From Acidobacteriota bacterium (GTDB lineage Bacteria > Acidobacteriota > Vicinamibacteria > Vicinamibacterales > UBA2999), in NCBI GenBank assembly GCA_030697165.1, contig JAUYQQ010000013.1:1-64000 (forward strand): 64,000 nucleotides of DNA, read 5' to 3'. This document shows, piece after piece, positions 57,574 to 64,000 of the stretch (within the stretch, counting starts at the first letter, position 1; every line of letters begins with the position of its first letter). The translations under genes were made by a program, and so were the position numbers. The notes under the pieces are model-generated. The model saw nothing but the letters and a program-made list of their open reading frames with translations, searched no databases and was not told where the DNA came from.

Positions 57574-59342
57574 GTCAGCTGGCGGAACCCGGGATCGGCC
57601 AGCAGATCCTGGTAGGTGCCGATGGCGGCGACCCGCCCGTCCTTCAAGTAGATCAACTGGTCGCAATCCTTCACGGTTGAGAGCCGGTGGGCGATGGCGA
57701 TCACCGTCCGCGAGCCGCGCACGGCGGCAATCGCCGCGGTCACCTCGCGTTCGGTCTGGTTGTCGAGCGCCGCGGTCGCCTCATCGAAGAACAGGATCGG
57801 CGGGTCGTGATAAAGCGCGCGGGCGATCGCGACACGCTGCCGCTGGCCGCCCGACAGGCGGACGCCGTCTTCGCCGATCACCGTCTCGAGCTTCTGGGGC
57901 ATCGCCGCCACCACGTCATCCAGCCGCGCCAACGCGATCGCCGCGGCGAGTCGCGCTTCGTCGATGCCACCGTCGGGAATACCAAACGCGATGTTGCGCC
58001 TCAGTGAATCGTCCAGGAGATACACGTCCTGCGAGACGTAGCCAAGCTGCCGCTGCCAGGCGCGCTCGCGCCCCTCGAGCGGCGCGCCATCAACCAGCAC
58101 CCGGCCGGTGGTCGGCGTCAGCAGGCCGAGCAGTACATCGACCAGGGTGCTCTTGCCGGCGCCGGTCGGGCCGACAATGCCTACCGATTGCCCGCGGCGA
58201 ATGGTCAGCGAGACGCGGTCGAGGGCCAGTGGGCCGTCATCCTCGTAGCAGTACGACACCTCGTCGCAGGCAAGCGTGTCGCGCAGCATCGGCGGCTCCG
58301 GCACGAAGGACGCGGCCGACGGCGCGCGCAATGCCCGCATGTCGGCGTCCATCTTCGCCACCCACGGGTGCGCTTCGCGGAGGTAGCCGACGTTCAACAT
58401 GATCCGATTGGCCGAGGGGATGACGCGGAAGCCGGTGTAGGCGAAGAGTGCCAGCACCGACACCGTATCGCCGCCAGAGGCATGGTCACGCATCACCAGG
58501 AAGACGACCAGCAGCATGCTGAACACGAGCGTGGTCTCGACCGCGTGCCGGGCCGCGCTGGCGGCCCACGACCGCCGCTGCTTCACCCGCGACAGGTCGC
58601 GCTTCACGTGGCGGAAGCGCTCCTCGAAGAACGGCTGCCGGCCCGACACCTTCACGTCCTTGATCGCGCCCAGGCTTTGCTGCAACACCTGCAGCTGCTG
58701 CTGCAGCAGCGTCCGTTCGGTTTCGCCAATTCGCTCCCAGGCGCGGCGGGTCAGGACAATCGGCGCGATCACGACGAGGAGCACGATCGCCACGGCGACG
58801 AGCGTGATCGGTGGCGCCGCTGACAGCAGCACCATGGCCAGCGCGGCAATGGTCACCGCCTCGGCCAGGATGTTGACGGCCGAGCCGCCGACCAGTTCGA
58901 ACGCGATGTCGGAGGCGCGCGTCATCGGCTGGATCAACGACGCCGACGCCCGCGTGACATGGAACCGGTAGTCGGCCGCCAGGTAACGCGCGAGCAGCCG
59001 CTCGGCCGCGGCCGCCGACGATCGAAAGATCACGCCCTGGCGGACCCACTCGACCCACGACAGGAAGAGCGCACGCGCCAGATAGAACGCGCCGACGCCG
59101 AGCGCCAGCGCCGCAACCATCGAGCGCGGGTCGTCGGCCGGCCACGCCTGCCAGATCCGCGACACCACCGGCGCGGTGCGCACTTGCTCGGGTTCGACGA
59201 CCAGGCGGAGCAGGCCGAAGGTGGCCAGGGCGCCGGCCGCCTCGATCAGGGCGCTCACGCTGACGAGCGGCACCAGAGTGAGCCACGGCCAGCGTTCGCG
59301 GGGCGCGAGCCAGCCGAGCACCGTGCGGACGTCGCGAATCAC
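57570..59342 (-). CDS. ABC exporter of the PglK/MsbA lipid-linked oligosaccharide flippase type
   Basis: A 590-residue half transporter with TM and ATPase domains fused. Six hydrophobic helices cover about 15-310. The ATPase has Walker A GPTGAGKST, signature LSGGQRQR, Walker B ILFFDEATAALD and the H-loop in AIAHRLS. PglK flips lipid-linked glycans in Campylobacter N-glycosylation. Its place upstream of two ALG-like transferases suggests it exports their product. GTG start at 59342. Confidence 0.88.
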   Translation of the reverse strand: MIRDVRTVLGWLAPRERWPWLTLVPLVSVSALIEAAGALATFGLLRLVVEPEQVRTAPVVSRIWQAWPADDPRSMVAALALGVGAFYLARALFLSWVEWVRQGVIFRSSAAAAERLLARYLAADYRFHVTRASASLIQPMTRASDIAFELVGGSAVNILAEAVTIAALAMVLLSAAPPITLVAVAIVLLVVIAPIVLTRRAWERIGETERTLLQQQLQVLQQSLGAIKDVKVSGRQPFFEERFRHVKRDLSRVKQRRSWAASAARHAVETTLVFSMLLVVFLVMRDHASGGDTVSVLALFAYTGFRVIPSANRIMLNVGYLREAHPWVAKMDADMRALRAPSAASFVPEPPMLRDTLACDEVSYCYEDDGPLALDRVSLTIRRGQSVGIVGPTGAGKSTLVDVLLGLLTPTTGRVLVDGAPLEGRERAWQRQLGYVSQDVYLLDDSLRRNIAFGIPDGGIDEARLAAAIALARLDDVVAAMPQKLETVIGEDGVRLSGGQRQRVAIARALYHDPPILFFDEATAALDNQTEREVTAAIAAVRGSRTVIAIAHRLSTVKDCDQLIYLKDGRVAAIGTYQDLLADPGFRQLT

Positions 59343-59402
59343 GCGGCCATCCCGGTCAGCACCGCGTGCACCGCGGGTCCATTTGAAAGCGTCTTAGCAG
59401 CG

Positions 59403-59888
59403 ATGGCCCAGTATAGGCTCAAGACCCAGCTGTTCGTGGCGCGCCCCCTGGAGGAGACCTTTGCGTTCTTCGCCGACGCCGGCAACCTGCAGAAGCTGAC
59501 GCCGCCGTGGTTGAGTTTTCGCATCCGGACGCCACAGCCAATCACGATGCGGCCCGGCACGCTGATCGACTACTTGATCGTGGTGCGGGGGTGGCCGGTG
59601 CCCTGGCGCACACGGATCAGCGACTGGACCCCGCCGGCCGGCTTCGTGGATGAACAGCTGTGGGGGCCGTACTGGAAGTGGCATCACACGCATGACTTCA
59701 GCCGCGTCGATGGCGGCACGCTGGTCACCGATACGGTGCTCTACTCGCCGATCGGCGGCGCGGTGATGCAAAGGCTGATGGTCAGGCGCGACCTCGAACG
59801 CATCTTCACGTATCGCCAGCACGCCATCCTCGAGCAGTTCAACGTCGACTCGCTCGAGCCCATCGCCGTCAGCATCGAGCGGATATAA
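59403..59888 (+). CDS. SRPBCC family protein
   Basis: A 161-residue protein from ATG 59403. It opens LKTQLFVARPLEETFAFFADAGNLQKLTPPWLSFRI and has DEQLWGPYWKWHHTHDFSRVDGGTLVTDTVLYSPIGG, typical of the SRPBCC ligand-binding fold (CYCLASE/COG4276-like). It probably binds a small hydrophobic molecule. It diverges from the exporter and is followed 11 bases later by the MATE transporter gene. Confidence 0.82.
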   Translation: MAQYRLKTQLFVARPLEETFAFFADAGNLQKLTPPWLSFRIRTPQPITMRPGTLIDYLIVVRGWPVPWRTRISDWTPPAGFVDEQLWGPYWKWHHTHDFSRVDGGTLVTDTVLYSPIGGAVMQRLMVRRDLERIFTYRQHAILEQFNVDSLEPIAVSIERI

Positions 59889-59899
59889 TTCCTGCGACC

Positions 59900-61234
59900 G
59901 TGCAGGACCTCACCACCGGCTCGCTCACCGGGCACCTTCTCAAGACCACCAGCTTCATGCTCGTCAGCATGGTTTTCCAGACGCTCTACGTCCTGGTGGA
60001 CCTGTTTTGGGTGGGACGCCTCGGCACCGACGCGGTGGCGGCGGTCGGCATCAGCGCCAACCTGTCGTTCGTCGTGCTGGCCCTCTCGCAGATGCTCGGT
60101 GTCGGCACGACCACCGTGGTCTCGCACGCGGCGGGCCGCAAGGAACACACCCAGGCGACCTACCTGTTCAACCAGTCGCAGGTGTTGTCGATGGCCGCCG
60201 GTCTCGTGTTCCTGGCGGTGGCGATGTACTACCGCACGGCCTACGCCGCCGCGCTCAGTGCCGATGTCACCATGCAGGCGCAAACCGAGGAATACCTGCT
60301 GTGGTTCATCCCGGCCATGGCGTTGCAGTTCGCGATGGTGGCCATGGGGGCGGCGCTGCGAGGCACGGGTAACTTCAAACCTGGCATGTACGTGCAGACC
60401 GGCACGGTGGTGCTGAACATGGTGCTCACCCCAATCCTGATTTTCGGGTGGGGACCGATCGGCGCCTACGGGATCGGGGGCGCGGCGCTGTCAACCTTGA
60501 TCGCGGTGGCGATTGGCGTCATCTGGATCTCGTTCTACTTCCTCAACCGCGATGCCTACCTGCACTTCCGCCTCGCCGACTGGGTGCCGGCGTTTCCGGT
60601 GTGGGGGCGAATGCTCAAGATCGGCCTGCCGGCAGGCGCGGAGTTCGCGATGATGGCCATCTACATGGTGGTGGTCTATTCGATTACGCGGCCCTTTGGC
60701 GCCGCCGCACAAGCCGGCTTTGGCATCGGCCTGCGGATTGTGCAGTCGGCATTCCTGCCGGTGGTGGCGCTCGGATTTGCCGTGGCCCCGGTCGCAGGCC
60801 AGAACTTCGGTGCCGGCAAGGGGCAGCGCGTGCGCCAGGCGTTCACGGTCGCGGCGTCGATGGCGGGGGGCGTGATGCTGGCGTCCGGCGTGGCGGTCTA
60901 CCTGGCGGCGACGCCGTTGATGGGGCTGTTCAGCGCCGACCCGGAGGTCATCCGCGTCGGCGTCGAGTACCTGCACATCGTGACGATCAACTTCGTCGCC
61001 TCGGGCATCACGTTTGTCTCGGCGAGCATGTTCCAGGCCATGGGTAACACCCTGCCGTCGCTGGCCACGTCGTTCCTGCGGCTGATGGTCGGGATTGTCC
61101 CCGCGGCGGTCCTGTCGTCACGGCCCGAGTTTGCGCTGACCTGGATCTGGTGGCTGACGGTGCTGTCCACCCTGCTCCAAATGGCGCTGAACCTCGTCCT
61201 GCTGCAGCGCGAGTTCCGGTTGAAGCTCGCCTAG
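59900..61234 (+). CDS. MATE family efflux transporter
   Basis: A 444-residue protein with twelve predicted helices. The MATE-type starting segment FMLVSMVFQTLYVLVDLFWVGRLGTDAVAAVGISANLSFV and the repeated second half QAGFGIGLRIVQSAFLPVVALGFAVAPVAGQNFGAGKGQRV are characteristic. It exports drugs or metabolites by Na+ or H+ exchange. Start GTG 59900. The palindrome before pntA follows. Confidence 0.93.
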   Translation: MQDLTTGSLTGHLLKTTSFMLVSMVFQTLYVLVDLFWVGRLGTDAVAAVGISANLSFVVLALSQMLGVGTTTVVSHAAGRKEHTQATYLFNQSQVLSMAAGLVFLAVAMYYRTAYAAALSADVTMQAQTEEYLLWFIPAMALQFAMVAMGAALRGTGNFKPGMYVQTGTVVLNMVLTPILIFGWGPIGAYGIGGAALSTLIAVAIGVIWISFYFLNRDAYLHFRLADWVPAFPVWGRMLKIGLPAGAEFAMMAIYMVVVYSITRPFGAAAQAGFGIGLRIVQSAFLPVVALGFAVAPVAGQNFGAGKGQRVRQAFTVAASMAGGVMLASGVAVYLAATPLMGLFSADPEVIRVGVEYLHIVTINFVASGITFVSASMFQAMGNTLPSLATSFLRLMVGIVPAAVLSSRPEFALTWIWWLTVLSTLLQMALNLVLLQREFRLKLA

Positions 61235-61262
61235 CGAGATCAAGGGACACGAGATCAAGAGA

Positions 61263-61322
61263 CAACAGGAGATAAGGAGTTCAGGAGTCAATTAAGGTTG
61301 CTCCTGATCTCTTGATCTCCTG
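61263..61322. repeat. Long imperfect palindrome upstream of pntA
   Basis: AACAGGAGAT (61263-61272) pairs perfectly with ATCTCCTGTT (61313-61322), with inner TCAGGAG (61281-61287) and CTCCTGA (61301-61307). The same theme occurs upstream of argF at 31461. It may terminate the MATE transcript. Confidence 0.65.
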
Positions 61323-61355
61323 TTACGACTTACTACCTATATAATTGCCACGCAC

Positions 61356-62912
61356 ATGAAGCTCGCTGTACCGAAAGAATGCCGCCCCGGCGAACGCCGC
61401 GTGGCGGTCACCCCTGAAAACGTCGCGAAACTCGTGAAGCTGGGCTTCAGCGTGGCCGTCGAACACGACGCCGGCGCCGGCGCCTCCTTCGGAGACGATG
61501 ACTATGCTGCGGCCGGCGCCGAGGTCATCACCGGCACGCGCGCCATCTGGCAGGCCGGCGACATCGTGCTCAAGGTGCAGCCGCCCGCGGCGCACCCCGA
61601 GTTGGGCGTGCACGAGGCCGAGCTCCTCCGCGAGGGCGGCACGCTCATCAGCTTCCTCTATCCCGGCAAGAACACCGACATCATCGAGCGGCTGGCGGCG
61701 CGCAAGGCAACGGCGATCGCGGTCGACCAGATTCCCCGCATCAGCCGCGCACAGAAGATGGACGCGCTGTCGTCGATGGCCAACATCGCCGGCTACCGCG
61801 CGGTGGTCGAGGCGGCCAGCTTCTACGGGCGGTTCTTCACCGGCCAGATGACGGCCGCCGGCCGCGTCGCGCCCGCGAAGGTGCTGGTGATCGGCGCCGG
61901 TGTCGCCGGGCTCGCCGCGATCGGCGCGGCGCGCGGCATGGGCGCGATCGTGCGCGCCTTCGACACGCGGCCAACGGTCAAAGAGCAAGTCAAGAGCATG
62001 GGCGCCGAGTTCATCGAGCTCAACGTCCAGGAAGACGGCGAGGGCACCGGCGGCTACGCCAAGGAGATGAGCCCGGCCTTCATCAAGGCCGAAATGGCGA
62101 TGTTTGCCGCGCAGGCGCGCGAAGTCGACATCATCATCACCACGGCACTGATTCCCAATCGGCCCGCTCCCATCCTGATCACCGAGGAAATGGTGCAGGG
62201 GATGAAAAAGGGATCGGTCATCGTCGATCTGGCCGCCGAGAACGGCGGTAACTGCGCGCTGACCGAGCCCGGCCAGGTGGTGCAGAAGTACGGCGTCCAC
62301 ATCCTGGGCTACACCGACCTGCCGAGCCGTCTCGCGCCAACCGCGAGCTTCCTGTTCGGGAACAACCTGACGCACCTGCTGGCGGACCTCGGCGGCGCGA
62401 GCCACTTCCACCTCGATCTGGCGGACGAAGTGGTGCGTGGCGCCCTGGTGCTGCGTGACGGCGAGTTGCTGTGGCCGCCGCCGGCACGGCCGCCGCTCCC
62501 ATTGCCTCCGGAACCCAAGGTGGTGGCCCCGCCGGCCGCCGCACAAGCGGCGAAGGCGCCGGCGTCGGCCGGCGTGGCCGGTCCGGTGTTCGCCTTGATC
62601 GCCGCGGTTGCACTCGTCGGCCTCGGCCTGGTCGCACCGCCGGCATTTCTCACGCACCTGACCGTGTTCGCGCTGTCGGTGGTGATTGGCTGGCAGGTGG
62701 TGTGGAATGTCACGCCGGCCCTGCACACGCCGCTGATGAGCGTCACCAACGCCATCAGCGGGATCATCGTGCTGGGCGGCATGTTGCAGTTGAACGGTCC
62801 GCTGACCTCGCCGGTGGTGCTCGTCGGCGCCGCGGCCATCCTCCTCGCCACCATCAACATCGTCGGCGGCTTCATGGTGACGCAGCGGATGCTCAGGATG
62901 TTCAGACGATGA
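61356..62912 (+). CDS. pntA: NAD(P) transhydrogenase subunit alpha, fused
   Basis: A 518-residue fused PntAA-PntAB protein. The NAD(H)-binding domain I has [49 protein letters not shown] and the Rossmann [29 protein letters not shown]. The C-terminal about 100 residues hold four hydrophobic helices ([34 protein letters not shown]). With PntB it moves hydride between NADH and NADP+ driven by protons. Its stop overlaps the pntB ATG as ATGA. Confidence 0.96.
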   Translation: MKLAVPKECRPGERRVAVTPENVAKLVKLGFSVAVEHDAGAGASFGDDDYAAAGAEVITGTRAIWQAGDIVLKVQPPAAHPELGVHEAELLREGGTLISFLYPGKNTDIIERLAARKATAIAVDQIPRISRAQKMDALSSMANIAGYRAVVEAASFYGRFFTGQMTAAGRVAPAKVLVIGAGVAGLAAIGAARGMGAIVRAFDTRPTVKEQVKSMGAEFIELNVQEDGEGTGGYAKEMSPAFIKAEMAMFAAQAREVDIIITTALIPNRPAPILITEEMVQGMKKGSVIVDLAAENGGNCALTEPGQVVQKYGVHILGYTDLPSRLAPTASFLFGNNLTHLLADLGGASHFHLDLADEVVRGALVLRDGELLWPPPARPPLPLPPEPKVVAPPAAAQAAKAPASAGVAGPVFALIAAVALVGLGLVAPPAFLTHLTVFALSVVIGWQVVWNVTPALHTPLMSVTNAISGIIVLGGMLQLNGPLTSPVVLVGAAAILLATINIVGGFMVTQRMLRMFRR

Positions 62913-64000
62913 TTACGCTTCCTGAGACGCTCGTGACCATTGCCTACCTCGTGGCGGGCATCCTGTTCATCCAGAGCCTCGGCGGGTTGTCGAAGCAGGA
63001 ATCGGCGCGCCGCGGCAACCTGTTCGGCATTCTGGGCATGGCGCTGGCGGTCGGCGTCACGGCGTTCGGTCCGCACGCCGGCAATTACGCGATCCTGATC
63101 GGCGCGCTGGTCGTCGGCGGCGGCATCGGCGCCGCGATGGCCGCGCGGGTCGAGATGACCGACATGCCGCAACTGGTGGCCATGCTCCACAGCTTCGTCG
63201 GCCTGGCCGCGGTGCTGGTCGGGTTTGGCGGCACCCTCGATCCGGCCAACGTGCTGGTGGGGGTCGAGGCCACCATCCATGCGGTCGAAACCTACGTCGG
63301 CGTGTTTGTCGGCGCGATCACCTTCACCGGCTCGGTGATCGCGTTCGGCAAGCTGCAGGGCCTGATCGGCAGCAAACCGCTGCTGCTGCCGGCGCGCCAC
63401 GTGCTCAACCTGGTGGCGCTCGTCGCCTGCGTGTTCCTCGGATACCAGTTCGTCACGGCCGATCACGCCGCGGCGCTGCAGCCGCTGATCATTGCCACCG
63501 TGATCGCGTCATTGCTGGGTATTCACCTGGTGATGGCGATTGGCGGCGCCGACATGCCGGTGGTGGTGTCGATGCTCAACAGCTACTCCGGCTGGGCGGC
63601 GGCCTCGATGGGCTTCATGCTCGGCAACGACCTGCTGATCATCACCGGCGCGCTGGTGGGTTCGAGCGGCGCGATCCTGAGCTACATCATGTGTCACGCG
63701 ATGAACCGCTCGTTCATCAGCGTGATCCTCGGCGGCTTCGGCGCCGAAGAGGGCAAGGCCCCGGCCGCGGGCGGGCAGCCCGCCGGCGAGGTCAAGAGCA
63801 TCACTGCCGAAGAGACGGCGGAGTTGCTGCGCGACGCCAAGAGCGTGGTGGTGGTGCCCGGCTACGGCATGGCCGTGGCGCAGGCACAGCACCCGATGTA
63901 CGAGGTCACCCAGATTCTTCGCGGCAAGGGCGCCAACGTGCGCTTTGCCATCCACCCGGTGGCCGGCCGCCTGCCAGGGCACATGAACGTGCTGCTGGCC
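62909..64000 (+). CDS. pntB: NAD(P) transhydrogenase subunit beta, 3' end beyond the window
   Basis: The frame from ATG 62909 stays open to the last base, about 364 codons. It begins [28 protein letters not shown], then membrane segments ([51 protein letters not shown]), [15 protein letters not shown], and the NADP-binding domain III start [29 protein letters not shown]. All match PntB. The missing C-terminal part should hold the rest of the NADP site. Confidence 0.96.
   Translation, partial: MITLPETLVTIAYLVAGILFIQSLGGLSKQESARRGNLFGILGMALAVGVTAFGPHAGNYAILIGALVVGGGIGAAMAARVEMTDMPQLVAMLHSFVGLAAVLVGFGGTLDPANVLVGVEATIHAVETYVGVFVGAITFTGSVIAFGKLQGLIGSKPLLLPARHVLNLVALVACVFLGYQFVTADHAAALQPLIIATVIASLLGIHLVMAIGGADMPVVVSMLNSYSGWAAASMGFMLGNDLLIITGALVGSSGAILSYIMCHAMNRSFISVILGGFGAEEGKAPAAGGQPAGEVKSITAEETAELLRDAKSVVVVPGYGMAVAQAQHPMYEVTQILRGKGANVRFAIHPVAGRLPGHMNVLLA

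Noticed and set aside
58959-59888. A longer SRPBCC protein starting at 58959
   Set aside because: The added 148 residues are the antisense of the ABC exporter; the fold starts after ATG 59403.

Overview
The window looks like a chromosomal segment of a high-GC, free-living acidobacterium, most likely near Vicinamibacteria. The support is indirect. Almost every gene is GC-rich. There are many secreted peptidases of the S9, M14 and M24 types, a Ser/Thr kinase fused to a PD40 propeller, short acetyltransferase-type N-acetylglutamate synthase, and many dispersed palindromic repeats between and inside genes. No rRNA, tRNA or CRISPR array was found.

Layout. 1-3.6 kb: the end of an IS21-like element, a lower-GC Roco (LRR-Roc-COR) GTPase gene and a DtxR/MntR-type regulator that has lost its DNA-binding half; this reads as an acquired island and its scar. 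3.6-8.6 kb: a HAD phosphatase, two genes interrupted by in-frame UGA that I read as selenoproteins (a HMA/MerP-like protein and a peroxiredoxin-like protein), a receptor-like kinase between them, and a QueC-like protein. 8.7-16.7 kb: small membrane and secreted proteins, a hydrolase and ATP-grasp operon preceded by a poly-cysteine leader peptide plus terminator, a DUF4097 lipoprotein, and an operon of deoxyhypusine synthase-like, DUF5615, ROK-like and nagA genes. 16.8-23.4 kb: a sigma-54 activator, a HD-GYP/GAF/GGDEF protein, an FNR-type reductase, fabI and a low-complexity zinc-ribbon protein. 23.6-32.4 kb: a complete-looking arginine cluster, argR-argG-argH on one strand and argC-argB-argD-NAGS-argJ-argF on the other, with an ARG-box/promoter region between. 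32.5-50.5 kb: transporters, peptidases, a CbiX-like secreted protein with a PepSY membrane protein under a Fur-like site, pxpA, an orphan DGQHR (DndB-like) protein, OsmC and GNAT proteins. 50.5-54.9 kb: an ECF42-type sigma factor with its DGPF (YCII) partner, an alpha carbonic anhydrase and formate-tetrahydrofolate ligase. 55-61 kb: two glycosyltransferases resembling eukaryotic ALG1 and ALG11 with a PglK/MsbA-like exporter, a SRPBCC protein and a MATE transporter. 61.3 kb to the end: pntA and the start of pntB.

The most notable items are the two selenoprotein genes with SECIS-like hairpins directly after UGA, the cysteine-rich attenuator in front of the ATP-grasp gene, palindromic repeats inserted in frame in protein-coding genes, and family members with altered active sites (ArgG-like, ROK-like, NagA).
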